The notes below the pieces were generated by a model. The model saw nothing but the letters and a program-made list of their open reading frames with translations. It was not told the DNA's origin and did no database searches. Of a DNA stretch of 35,495 nucleotides, positions 24,612-32,672 are shown one piece after another. Location: positions 1 through 35,495 of the forward strand of contig JAFUHM010000007.1 of assembly GCA_017468865.1 (NCBI GenBank), given 5' to 3'. This DNA comes from Oscillospiraceae bacterium (GTDB taxonomy: Bacteria > Bacillota > Clostridia > Oscillospirales > Ruminococcaceae). Position numbers and translations under genes: made by a program. Positions within the stretch are counted from its first letter, which is position 1, and each line of letters starts with the position of its first letter.

Positions 24612-25595
24612 ATGAAAAAAGAAACTCTTGATCTGGTGCAGGAATGGGACAAGACTTTCCCTAAGAGTGAGAAGGTCGAACACAGAAAGATAACTTTTGC
24701 AAACCACTTCGGCATAACCCTTGCCGCTGATATGTACATCCCAAAGGGGAAGGAAGGCAGGCTCCCTGCCATTGCTGTATGCGGCCCCTTCGGTGCCTGC
24801 AAGGAACAGGCTTCGGGCTTGTATGCTCAGACGATGGCTGAAAGAGGATTTCTCACCATCGCATTTGACCCGTCGTTCACGGGTGAGTCGGGCGGTCATC
24901 CGAGAGCGATGAACTCCCCCGATATCAATGTGGAGGACTTCCAGGCTGCGGTGGATCTCCTGTCCTGCTGTGAGACGGCTGACCCCGATCGTATCGGCAT
25001 CATAGGCATCTGCGGCTGGGGCGGCATGGCTTTGCAGGCAGCCTGCATAGACACACGCATAAAGGCTACTGTCACGTCTACCATGTACGATATGTCCCGT
25101 GTAAGCGGAAACGGCTATTTCGATGAGGCTGACAGCAAGCAGGCACGCAAGAGCGCACGCATATCGGTCAACGCTCAGAGGACAAAGGACTTCATGAGCG
25201 GCGAATATGCAAGACAGGGCGGTGTGGTCGATCCTCTGCCGGAGGATGCTCCGTTCTTCGTAAAGGATTACTATGACTATTACAAGACCCCGAGAGAATA
25301 TCATGCACGCTCCCTCAACTCAAACGACGGCTGGGCGACAACTGCCGGCACTTCCCTTATGAACACAAGGCTGTTCACATATGCAGGAGAGATCGACAGC
25401 GCCGTGCTCATGATCCACGGTGAGAAGGCACACTCATGCTACATGAGCAGGGATGCCTTCAAGCTGCTAAACGGCGACAACAAGGAGCTGTACATCATAC
25501 CGAACGCCGTGCATACCGATCTTTACGACGGCGGCGGCAAAGACCTTATCCCCTTTGATAAAATTGAAAGCTTCTTCACAGAATATCTCAAGTAA
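24612..25595 (+). CDS. alpha/beta hydrolase with Cys nucleophile (dienelactone hydrolase-like)
   Basis: Predicted hydrolase of 327 residues. The nucleophile elbow is GICGWGGMAL, so the nucleophile is Cys rather than Ser, as in dienelactone hydrolases. The oxyanion region AICGPFGACKEQA and a lid rich in DYYDYYKTPREYH are visible. The likely acid is Asp or Glu in YAGEIDSAVLMIHGEKAHSC and the likely His is in PNAVHTDLYD. No signal peptide. ATG 24612 is chosen because GGAGG (24600-24604) lies 7 nt upstream; ATG 24609 and 24591 are in-frame alternatives. Second gene of the LysR-controlled unit. The substrate is unknown; a small ester or lactone is plausible. Confidence 0.88.
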   Translation: MKKETLDLVQEWDKTFPKSEKVEHRKITFANHFGITLAADMYIPKGKEGRLPAIAVCGPFGACKEQASGLYAQTMAERGFLTIAFDPSFTGESGGHPRAMNSPDINVEDFQAAVDLLSCCETADPDRIGIIGICGWGGMALQAACIDTRIKATVTSTMYDMSRVSGNGYFDEADSKQARKSARISVNAQRTKDFMSGEYARQGGVVDPLPEDAPFFVKDYYDYYKTPREYHARSLNSNDGWATTAGTSLMNTRLFTYAGEIDSAVLMIHGEKAHSCYMSRDAFKLLNGDNKELYIIPNAVHTDLYDGGGKDLIPFDKIESFFTEYLK

Positions 25596-25621
25596 GCAAG
25601 AAGGCTCTGTCGGTTCTCTCC

Positions 25622-25664
25622 GCCCGAAAGCCGCCGACGGCTTTCGGGCAGCTTTGACGTTTTG
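25622..25664 (+). terminator. intrinsic terminator after the hydrolase
   Basis: A 12-bp stem GCCCGAAAGCCG/CGGCTTTCGGGC (25622-25633, 25638-25649) with loop CCGA; the tail AGCTTTGACGTTTT is only partly T-rich. It separates convergent genes. Confidence 0.65.
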
Positions 25665-25669
25665 CAGCA

Positions 25670-26455
25670 TCACACGGAAAGGCTCATGAAGGAGCGAAGC
25701 ACATCTGCATATTTCTGAGGTCTGTTTATCATAAGTCCGCAGTGAGGATATCCCTTTATTGACATATAGCGTGCCTTCGGATACGCCTGCCTGAGCCTTT
25801 TCCTTGACTTTCTTGCAGGCTCTTCAAGGGAAAAGAAAAACATACATCTGCGCTGCACATCCTCATCGAGCTTCGGCAGGATGCAGTGGTAGCAGGTCTC
25901 CACCATTCCCCTGACCGAACTTTTGGTATAGTGTATCTTTTTCCTTACGACTTTTGACATCATAGGCATGAAGGCATCCGCCTTTTTACCGCCGACAAAC
26001 TTCACGAAGGGATGTGAGGTCAGTTCCTCCGGTGAGCTGCTTTTCCCTACCCTTGCAATGAGGGATGTAAAGACAAGTTCCATGAACTTTCTGAACAGGG
26101 GTGAGAAGTCAAAGAAGGGACCGCCGTCAAAAAAAGCCTTCTCAACATATATGCCCCTCCTGCCGCATTCACTGAGCACCGCAAGTGCCACTTCAGCGCC
26201 CATGGAACAGCCCTGGAGCAGGGAAAGTCTTTCTATCCCCTTTTCCTCAAGGAATGACACGATCTTTTCTGCTTCATCGCCCCCGCTTACCAGCGTTGAA
26301 CCGTCATTGCCGTGGCCGTCAAGTGTGGGGCATAAAACATAATACTCATCCGAAAGATATTTCCCGTAGGAAAGGCTGTCATCCGCATCGCTCAGCATCC
26401 CATGTATAAGGAGCACTGCCGGTGAAGCGCTGTTACCCATTTCTCTGAATACCAT
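25670..26455 (-). CDS. alpha/beta hydrolase (Ser nucleophile)
   Basis: A 261-residue predicted hydrolase with the early HG motif (VLLIHGMLSDADDS), DGHG, and nucleophile elbow LLQGCSMGAEVAL (Ser in GCSMG). The likely His is in KGYPHCGLMI near the C-terminus. It has no signal peptide. Its ATG at 26455 has AGGAGA (26466-26461) 5 nt upstream and lies inside the last codons of the MarR gene, so the two overlap by 23 nt and are coupled. Unlike the hydrolase at 24612 it uses Ser; the two are not close homologues. Substrate unknown; the MarR partner suggests a response to a small aromatic or lipophilic compound (inference). Confidence 0.88.
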   Translation of the reverse strand: MVFREMGNSASPAVLLIHGMLSDADDSLSYGKYLSDEYYVLCPTLDGHGNDGSTLVSGGDEAEKIVSFLEEKGIERLSLLQGCSMGAEVALAVLSECGRRGIYVEKAFFDGGPFFDFSPLFRKFMELVFTSLIARVGKSSSPEELTSHPFVKFVGGKKADAFMPMMSKVVRKKIHYTKSSVRGMVETCYHCILPKLDEDVQRRCMFFFSLEEPARKSRKRLRQAYPKARYMSIKGYPHCGLMINRPQKYADVLRSFMSLSV

Positions 26456-26888
26456 AATTTTCTCCTATCTCTTCCTCAATAATATCCAGCATTTCCACGA
26501 TCTGCTTTCTTGTGTCTTCATCCATTGCCTGAAGTACAGCACCGATCCTGTCGGTCATACTCTTATGCCGCAGCCGATGCTCCTTTACGGCATCACGCCC
26601 CTTTTCGGACAGGTACAGACACTGAGCGCCACCTGTGCCGACGGGGTCGGCTTTCACAAGAAATCCCTTGTCTTCGAGCAGCGCAACAGTCTGGGAAGCG
26701 GCAGAACGGGATATATACAGCTTTCTCGAAAGCACGGATAGAGTTTCCCCCTCATCCTGAGAAAGGCACTCAAGGAAGTGTATCTGTGCAGGATAAAGCG
26801 TCTCGCCGCCGGCATATGTACACGGTCTTCTGCCCGTGCTGTTGTACAGATTTATGAGCCTGTACGCTCTTGTAAGAAGATCCTCCAT
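26433..26888 (-). CDS. MarR-family transcriptional regulator
   Basis: The 151-residue winged-helix regulator has a helical dimerisation N-terminus, DNA-recognition helices LSVLSRKLYISRSAASQTVALLEDKGFLVKAD, and the wing ending CLYLSEKGRDAV. The start 26888 follows a strong GGAGGTGATC (26900-26891); a longer frame to 26948 runs through the operator. It is transcribed with the downstream hydrolase and divergent from a lipoprotein gene. A long inverted repeat lies over its -35, so it is probably autoregulated. Confidence 0.94.
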   Translation of the reverse strand: MEDLLTRAYRLINLYNSTGRRPCTYAGGETLYPAQIHFLECLSQDEGETLSVLSRKLYISRSAASQTVALLEDKGFLVKADPVGTGGAQCLYLSEKGRDAVKEHRLRHKSMTDRIGAVLQAMDEDTRKQIVEMLDIIEEEIGENYGIQRNG

Positions 26889-26907
26889 ACGATCACCTCC
26901 GACAATA

Positions 26908-26936
26908 ATGATATCATATTTTCGGGTGTTTGTCAA
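26908..26936 (-). promoter_or_regulatory. sigma-A promoter of the MarR/hydrolase operon
   Basis: On the minus strand TTGACA (26936-26931), 17-nt spacer, TATCAT (26913-26908). The -35 lies inside the inverted repeat 26924-26954, a classical repressor layout. Confidence 0.8.
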
Positions 26937-26954
26937 GTACCTTAACAAACACCC
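26924..26954. promoter_or_regulatory. long inverted repeat, probable MarR operator
   Basis: GGGTGTTTGT (26924-26933) and ACAAACACCC (26945-26954) are perfect arms. Inside them AAG/CTT (26935-26937, 26941-26943) extend the symmetry with one mismatch and a TAC centre. It overlaps the MarR -35 and lies 6 nt upstream of a -10-like TATAAT (26961-26966) for the divergent gene, so one dimer or two could control both. Confidence 0.75.
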
Positions 26955-26960
26955 TGCGCA

Positions 26961-26966
26961 TATAAT
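26961..26966 (+). promoter_or_regulatory. -10 element of the cyclophilin-like lipoprotein gene
   Basis: TATAAT with no good -35 at 16-18 nt; the spacer region falls in the MarR inverted repeat. The leader to the ATG would be ~105 nt. Confidence 0.4.
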
Positions 26967-27076
26967 ACTGCATATAAATGGTTGTCATTCTGTATATTAT
27001 GCCGATACATGACCGAAAAACCAAGAAGCCGCTCCTCATCCGATGTGTGAGGCTCATGACAGGAAAGGAAACATCA

Positions 27077-27652
27077 ATGATAAAAACCGGGATCGTCTGG
27101 CTGCTGCTTATGGCGGTCGGATTTACAGCGTGCTCTGAAAAGGAGCGTAAGCAGGATATCACAAGTGAGCCGTCTGCCTCACAGGTGCAGATGGCGGAAA
27201 CGGACGCAGGCTCAGAAACATTAACTGCAAAAGCTGACATCATCACATCAGAAAAGGAGAAAAGCGCAGAAATGATCTACGCATATACGGGAAAGGCAGT
27301 CCTTGAGATAGAGCCTGCGGATAATTCATCGGCTGAGGCTTTTATATTCCTGCTGGAAGAGGGAGATATCACCGTGAAGATGCACGATTACGGCAGCTTT
27401 GAGAAGGTAGGCTCACTTGACCGCCGCCTTCCGACAAACAATGAACAGATAACCACCGAACCGGGCGATGTGATACTCTATCAGGGGAATCAGATAACCA
27501 TCTACTATGATACGAACACATGGAATTTCACACGGCTCGGCAAGGTCATCGACCTGTCACGCAAGGAACTGACGGACGCCCTGGGAGACGGTGATGTTAC
27601 GGTCGTATTCTCCCTGAGCAGGGACTCATGGGCAGATGCTGACAGTCAATGA
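27077..27652 (+). CDS. lipoprotein with cyclophilin-like fold
   Basis: The 191-residue protein starts with a lipoprotein signal: Lys at residue 3, hydrophobic core IVWLLLMAVGF, lipobox FTAC with the modified Cys near residue 20. A polar Ser/Glu-rich linker (about 21-75) leads to a domain of ~110 residues with the marks of the cyclophilin-like 2 family: SFEKVGSLDRRLPTNNEQITT, EPGDVILYQGNQITIYYD, GDVTVVFSLS. Family members lack proven isomerase activity. Anchored outside the membrane. The start at 27077 has AAGGAA (27065-27070) 6 nt upstream; an earlier ATG (26978) would bury the signal. Divergent from MarR; it may be its second target. Confidence 0.88.
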   Translation: MIKTGIVWLLLMAVGFTACSEKERKQDITSEPSASQVQMAETDAGSETLTAKADIITSEKEKSAEMIYAYTGKAVLEIEPADNSSAEAFIFLLEEGDITVKMHDYGSFEKVGSLDRRLPTNNEQITTEPGDVILYQGNQITIYYDTNTWNFTRLGKVIDLSRKELTDALGDGDVTVVFSLSRDSWADADSQ

Positions 27653-27702
27653 CATTATCGTTTCTCTCATCGCCGAACGCTGTCCTCCCGTCAGTTCAAG
27701 TA

Positions 27703-27721
27703 AAGCAACAAACAGTTGCTT
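27703..27721. promoter_or_regulatory. inverted repeat at the -35 of the XRE gene, possible operator
   Basis: AAGCAAC (27703-27709) and GTTGCTT (27715-27721) with a 5-nt centre. The right arm overlaps the -35 at 27720. It could be an autoregulatory site for the XRE regulator. It has no U tail, so it is a poor terminator. Confidence 0.45.
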
Positions 27722-27748
27722 GCAAAATGTCCTGATCTGTGGTATAAT
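27720..27748 (+). promoter_or_regulatory. promoter of the XRE/zinc-ribbon gene
   Basis: TTGCAA (27720-27725), 17-nt spacer, extended -10 TGG-TATAAT (27740-27748), the same element types as the pyrC-pyrF promoter. Confidence 0.75.
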
Positions 27749-27765
27749 ACAGGTGAGGTGATGAT

Positions 27766-28206
27766 ATGGAAACCAAAAACATAATACAGAGTCTTCGTAT
27801 AAAGCATGATCTGTCACAGGAGGAGCTTGCGGAAAAGGTCTTTGTCACAAGGCAGGCAGTGAGCCGCTGGGAGAACGGGGAGACCGTTCCCGGCACCGAT
27901 ACCCTGAAGCTGCTGTCCAGGCTGTTCGATGTGTCGATCAATACCCTGCTGGGGGCTCCGAGAAAACTCATCTGTCAGTGCTGCGGTATGCCGCTTGACG
28001 ACAGCATCATCAGCCATGAGACAGACGGAACTCCCAATGAGGACTACTGCAAATGGTGCTATACCGACGGGGTGTATCAGTACAGCGACATGGATGCGCT
28101 TATCGAGGTATGTGTCAAAAATATGGCGAGCGGCGAGCACCCCGAAGGCGAGGTCAGAGAATATCTGAGATCCGTCCTGCCGCAGCTTGACCACTGGAAA
28201 CAGTGA
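27766..28206 (+). CDS. XRE-type regulator with zinc-ribbon domain
   Basis: The 146-residue protein has an N-terminal Cro/CI helix-turn-helix (about 5-60, HDLSQEELAEKVFVTRQAVSRWENGE). The C-terminal half is of the putative zinc-ribbon-2 type (about 68-140), with ligands CQCCGMPL and YCKWCYTDG. The pairing of XRE and this zinc ribbon is common in Firmicutes. GAGGTGAT precedes the ATG. Single gene, own promoter, closed by the hairpin at 28264-28302. Target unknown; a candidate operator lies over its own promoter. Confidence 0.93.
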   Translation: METKNIIQSLRIKHDLSQEELAEKVFVTRQAVSRWENGETVPGTDTLKLLSRLFDVSINTLLGAPRKLICQCCGMPLDDSIISHETDGTPNEDYCKWCYTDGVYQYSDMDALIEVCVKNMASGEHPEGEVREYLRSVLPQLDHWKQ

Positions 28207-28263
28207 CAGGAGGTCTTTGGGCGTTAAGAGCGGATGTACCCTGCGCCCCCGCAACAATACACA

Positions 28264-28310
28264 AAGCTGCATGAAGGCACTTTCATCGCCTTCATGCAGC
28301 TTATTTCATC
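28264..28310. terminator. long hairpin between convergent genes, likely bidirectional terminator
   Basis: A 15-bp perfect stem (28264-28278, 28288-28302) with a 9-nt loop. The plus side is followed by ATTTCATC; on the minus side TTTGTG-type sequence follows. It separates the XRE gene from the convergent permease gene. Confidence 0.75.
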
Positions 28311-28365
28311 ATTGCCTTTCAACTGAGTGAAAGGGTGAGATCACATTTCCCTGACATCAGAGAGA

Positions 28366-30705
28366 TCATTCCGTGATAAGTTCCCTCACTTCCACCTTCT
28401 TTATCTTGCCGGATGCAAGACAGGCGACTGTGAATATGCCCGCACACACGACTGCGATGGGCATTATGACCGTGAGAACATCCGAAACGGGCTCAAGCTC
28501 TGTAATACCTGCTATCTTCAGCATAAAGCCGAGCATGGGCTTTGTAACTGCCGCAGACATGATACCGCCGAGCAGCGAACCTGCGGCACCTATCACCAGG
28601 AAGCGCAACGCAAACCCTAGCCTGAGTGCAAACGATGTCATTCCCACCGCTTTGTATATGCCTATATCTGTGCGTTCACGCAAGAATGCAGCCCTTGTCA
28701 TCATTGCCACTATGATAGCAGCAAAGAGTATCGACACAGAATATATGACATATCCTATTATATCAAGCAGCCCGTCGATGAGCCCCTTGTATCGGCCGAC
28801 AGTCTCGCTTTCCTCCGCCCTGACGGCAGAAAGCATATCATAGGTGCTGTTAAGGGAATCTATGATCTCATCTGTCTTTGTCAGATCCGAAAGAGTGACG
28901 AAACACTCCGAAACTTCTTCATAGTCCATTTTTCTGATTCCGTCGGCGGTAAGGCACGCCATGACACCGTATTCTCTCACGGTCTGGAAATATCCTGTTA
29001 TCACGAACTCCTCGGATGCGTTGACATACTTTATCTGTATGCTGTCGCCTATCTCCTTTCCTGTGGAGCGTGACACCGACCTGGTTATCATCACTTCATT
29101 GTCATATCTTGGGGCTCTGCCCTCTGTGGGCTTGAAAAGATCCTCCTCCCTGCTGTACGCACGGATCATGACCTGCTGACCGTCAATTTCCATGCGGTGC
29201 ATACTCATCATTGAAAGATATGCTCCGCTGTCCGTCTGACGAATGGTCTTTTCTATGCTGTCATGGTCTGAAAGAGTCAGGCTGCCCGGACCGGTGATCT
29301 CTATGTCACCCGTCACTTCAGTATACATGGCATCGGAATCAAAGCTGTTCACAAATACCGATATGCTGATAAGGAAGAATACCAGTATACCGATCATCAG
29401 TATCGCACCCACATAGTTTTTAAGATCCGATGTTATCTGTCTGAACGCTATGAACAGTGATACAGGCTTTCTGACAGGAATATTGAGCCTGCTGTCAAAG
29501 TATACATCTTCTCTGCTTCCCGATATAGCTCTTACGGGAGAGATCTTTGATATCTTTGCCGTAGCGATAAAGACAGCACCCATGCAGACAAGTATAATGA
29601 GCAGTGACAGCACTGCACATTTTCCTGCGGATATCTCCGTGGAGGTCAGTGTGCATGAAATGCGCATGAACAGTCTTATCAACGCTTTGCAGGCAGGGAA
29701 TGAAAGTATCAGTCCGATGGCCGCTCCTGCCGCCAGCGCTAAGGTATACTCTATGACAAACATGACCCTTATCTGCATCTTGGTAAAGCCCTGTGAGCGT
29801 AGTATTCCGAGATCGGTATGATCCATCTCGATATTTGACGAGATGCTGTTCACCATAATGATGATGACCACAGCCACAAGAAGAACGATATAAACAAATA
29901 CCATCCTGATACCAACATTGGTGAATATCATTATGTTATCCTCAAGTTCGTCCCTTGATGGTGAGTATAAGCTCAAATCTATGATGCTGCATTTGTCGTT
30001 AAGTTCTTTTTTCAGCTCATAGGGAGAATAATCATTGGTCGTATGGATGTTTATATCCGTGCAGGAAAGGATCTTCCTGACCGGATCTGTAAGGTGTGAT
30101 GCTTTTTTCAGGATATCCGCATGGTCTTCGGGCGATATGACACAGCGGTTTGAGGAAACGGTCATTGCGCCGAATATGGGATCCTGATATATTCCCTTTA
30201 CGGTAAAGCTGAACTCTGTACCGTCATTTGCAGAGAAGGTGACAACATCGCCCTTATCCATAAGCGAGCGCATTTTATAGGGGATATAGATCTCACCCCT
30301 GTGAAGTGTGTTATCTCCCGTGAGAAAGGCGGTATACTCATCATTGAAAACATCACAGCCTTCTTTGTACTCTGAAAGCTCTATGAGGACCTCCTTTTCT
30401 TCACCGTTTACACGGGGCTTCTGAAATACCATCAGAGCAGTTTCATATTCAGCCCGTTCTATGTGCGGGTCATTATTTATCGTATCACGGATATCATCGC
30501 TCAGCATATCCGAATACAGTTGTATGAGCAGATCACCGCAGTCAGCCTTCTCAAAGTTCACGTTCACCGCTTTAACAAGGTCATCATTGTTGCTTACAGT
30601 ACCCGTAAAGGATACCACTATCATCATCATAAGCAGTGCGATCCCGATGAATGCGCCCTTTTTCGTCCTCAGATCGGCAGCCGCAAGTTTCATTATACCC
30701 TTCAT
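28366..30705 (-). CDS. ABC transporter permease, FtsX/MacB-like
   Basis: The 779-residue membrane protein has one N-terminal helix (about 19-38), a ~220-residue extracellular domain, then a three-helix FtsX domain (about 265-385). A further helix (about 430-452), a second extracellular domain and a C-terminal three-helix FtsX domain (about 655-770) follow. This doubled layout is typical of Firmicute MacB/YknZ-like exporters or mechanotransmission systems for peptides. Conserved GILRSQGFTKMQIRVMF and GIYKAVGMTSFALRL coupling helices contact the ATPase. GAGGTGATG lies upstream; the ATPase stop is 9 nt before its ATG. Substrate unknown. Confidence 0.93.
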   Translation of the reverse strand: MKGIMKLAAADLRTKKGAFIGIALLMMMIVVSFTGTVSNNDDLVKAVNVNFEKADCGDLLIQLYSDMLSDDIRDTINNDPHIERAEYETALMVFQKPRVNGEEKEVLIELSEYKEGCDVFNDEYTAFLTGDNTLHRGEIYIPYKMRSLMDKGDVVTFSANDGTEFSFTVKGIYQDPIFGAMTVSSNRCVISPEDHADILKKASHLTDPVRKILSCTDINIHTTNDYSPYELKKELNDKCSIIDLSLYSPSRDELEDNIMIFTNVGIRMVFVYIVLLVAVVIIIMVNSISSNIEMDHTDLGILRSQGFTKMQIRVMFVIEYTLALAAGAAIGLILSFPACKALIRLFMRISCTLTSTEISAGKCAVLSLLIILVCMGAVFIATAKISKISPVRAISGSREDVYFDSRLNIPVRKPVSLFIAFRQITSDLKNYVGAILMIGILVFFLISISVFVNSFDSDAMYTEVTGDIEITGPGSLTLSDHDSIEKTIRQTDSGAYLSMMSMHRMEIDGQQVMIRAYSREEDLFKPTEGRAPRYDNEVMITRSVSRSTGKEIGDSIQIKYVNASEEFVITGYFQTVREYGVMACLTADGIRKMDYEEVSECFVTLSDLTKTDEIIDSLNSTYDMLSAVRAEESETVGRYKGLIDGLLDIIGYVIYSVSILFAAIIVAMMTRAAFLRERTDIGIYKAVGMTSFALRLGFALRFLVIGAAGSLLGGIMSAAVTKPMLGFMLKIAGITELEPVSDVLTVIMPIAVVCAGIFTVACLASGKIKKVEVRELITE

Positions 30706-30714
30706 GACATCACC

Positions 30715-31473
30715 TCAGAATCCGTTGGAGGCAAGCCATGCGTTGACCTGTGCTTCACGGTGCTTCTCATCCTTGTCATAGGGAGGCAGTTCAAGGTCAC
30801 CGATTATCATGCCATCCTCGATGTAGAGTATCCTGGATGCACGGCAGGCGGCTCTTGCATCATGTGTGACCATAAGGATGCTCTGACCGTTTCTGTTCAG
30901 CTCTGTCATAAGGTCAAGGACTTCTGTGGTATTCCTCTTGTTGAGTGCGCCTGTGGGCTCATCCGCAAAGAGCAGGACGGGGTCGTTGATCACTGCCCTT
31001 GCTATTGCACATCTCTGCTGTTCGCCGCCGGAGCACTGACCGGGGAGATGTGTCTTTATATGTGAAATGCCCATTTTTTCCATAAGCTCAGCAGCTTTTT
31101 TATCCGTATCTGCCGCCTTCCTCGATCTGTTCAGATAGCCGGGCACCGTGATGTTCTCAAAAAGTGTCAGATTGCTCACCAGGTGCATCTGCTGGAATAT
31201 GAAGCCGAAATCACCGCAGCGCAGAGAGGCAAGCTCCTTCTCACTCATTTTTACAATGTCTTTCCCCTTGTACAGCACTTGTCCGCCCGTTGCTCTGTCC
31301 ATCCCGCTGAGGGAATATAGGGTAGTGGATTTTCCCGAACCCGATGCTCCCATGATAACTGTAAAGTCGCCCTCATATATATCCACATCAAGACCTGTAA
31401 GAATGTGTATCTGTCCTCCGTTGTGGGCAAAGCTCTTGCAAAGCCCCTTTGCGGAAAGAATTGCTTTTTTCAT
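30715..31473 (-). CDS. ABC transporter ATP-binding protein, MacB/LolD-like
   Basis: ATPase of the adjoining permease, 252 residues. Walker A GASGSGKST (42-50), Q-loop FIFQQ (91-95), signature CSGGE (147-151, where LSGGQ is usual), Walker B LLFADEP (167-173) and switch His in MVTHD are all present. It is of the short MacB-type class. The C-terminal ~25 residues are charged. AAGGGGAT lies before the ATG. Third gene of the operon behind the two-component pair, so it is likely induced by it. Confidence 0.95.
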   Translation of the reverse strand: MKKAILSAKGLCKSFAHNGGQIHILTGLDVDIYEGDFTVIMGASGSGKSTTLYSLSGMDRATGGQVLYKGKDIVKMSEKELASLRCGDFGFIFQQMHLVSNLTLFENITVPGYLNRSRKAADTDKKAAELMEKMGISHIKTHLPGQCSGGEQQRCAIARAVINDPVLLFADEPTGALNKRNTTEVLDLMTELNRNGQSILMVTHDARAACRASRILYIEDGMIIGDLELPPYDKDEKHREAQVNAWLASNGF

Positions 31474-31548
31474 ATGTTATCCCCTTTCTGTTTTACTGTA
31501 CACATTCTACATCATATAGTATTAAGAAATCCTTAAGGGATATCATTT

Positions 31549-32670
31549 TTACCGGTCTTTGTCAAGAGGGAGCGAAACAACGACTTCAAGACCGTCATCA
31601 TGATCTAAAAGCTGAAGGCTTCCGCCGGACTGGGTCACTATATACTTTACGATATAAAGCCCCAGCCCTGTGCCTTCCGTATCCCTGCTGTTCTTTCCAC
31701 GGTAGAATTTATTTGTGACAAAGGGCATATCCTCATCGGGAATGCCCGGTCCGTGATCCCTGAAATGTATCTGCGCAGTGTTTTCCGTGCGGTCCACGGA
31801 TATATCCACATGGGAGCCGGCATACTTACGGGCATTGCTTATGATGTTTTCGGCTATCTGAGCTGTCCTGCTCATGTCTGCATAAACATACAGACTGTAA
31901 GACGGTCTCTCAAAACGGACACTGTCATCTGCTGAGAGCCCCTGTGCGGTCTGTTCAAGAAAGGACACGAGCTCAAACCGTTCGGGGGACATCCTGAGTC
32001 TGTTCAGTTCTGTAAGTGAATGGGTCAGCATATCATCGGTGATCTTTGTTATCTCATCGCATTTTCTTATCATCACGGTGATATACTTTCGTCTGGTCTC
32101 CTCTGATGTATCAAGCCCCATGTCAAGTGCCTCGGCATACGCCTTGACCGAAGCAATGGGTGTCTTTATGTCATGAGAAAGAGAGGCTATTACCGTCTTG
32201 TTGCTGTCAATCGCCTCACGCTCACAGGCACGGGATCTGACTATCTCGTTTCTCATGCTGTCAAATGCCCATACGAATTTCCCGAAAGTATCATCACGGT
32301 CGTGCCTTAGCGATTCGGACAGATCTCCTGCTGCGACCTTTTCGGCAAAAGACGACAGCCTGTTGAAAGGAAGGATCATTACCTTTATGAAATAGGCACA
32401 GGTGCCTGCCAGAAAAACTATGCACACGCCGCACATCAACGGCAGATCATGATCATTTTCCTTCTCATGGGCTGCAAGCTCTTTTCTCAGCGCCCTTGCC
32501 GCCTGAGCGGCACTGTCCGTGTCACCCTGCTCACAAAGCCTTTCTATCTCGTTCAGCGACACCGCCGCCATGCCGGAGATATCATCCCTGCTTCTGTCAT
32601 TCCACAAAGCCGCCGTGATGACTATAAGTATGAGAGCCGCAGTGATCGTTGCTGTGATAAGTTTTTTCAT
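31549..32670 (-). CDS. sensor histidine kinase (two-helix membrane type)
   Basis: The 373-residue kinase has TM1 (about 5-22), a short extracellular loop of ~55 residues, TM2 (about 80-100), HAMP (about 101-145), and phosphoacceptor His166 in LSHDIKTPIASVKAYAEAL. The ATPase motifs are NIISNARKYA, DHGPGIPDEDMPF and GTGLGLYIVKYIV. The start at 32670 has GGAGGA (32682-32677) 6 nt upstream, inside the last codons of the regulator gene; an upstream ATG is possible but would extend over that site. Short loop and ABC neighbours resemble antimicrobial-peptide sensing systems, which is inference. Confidence 0.94.
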   Translation of the reverse strand: MKKLITATITAALILIVITAALWNDRSRDDISGMAAVSLNEIERLCEQGDTDSAAQAARALRKELAAHEKENDHDLPLMCGVCIVFLAGTCAYFIKVMILPFNRLSSFAEKVAAGDLSESLRHDRDDTFGKFVWAFDSMRNEIVRSRACEREAIDSNKTVIASLSHDIKTPIASVKAYAEALDMGLDTSEETRRKYITVMIRKCDEITKITDDMLTHSLTELNRLRMSPERFELVSFLEQTAQGLSADDSVRFERPSYSLYVYADMSRTAQIAENIISNARKYAGSHVDISVDRTENTAQIHFRDHGPGIPDEDMPFVTNKFYRGKNSRDTEGTGLGLYIVKYIVTQSGGSLQLLDHDDGLEVVVSLPLDKDR

Positions 32671-32672
32671 GC

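Noticed and set aside
24321..25304. Minus-strand open frame of 327 codons opposite the Cys hydrolase
   Set aside because: It spans the LysR-hydrolase promoter and the real hydrolase motifs on the other strand.
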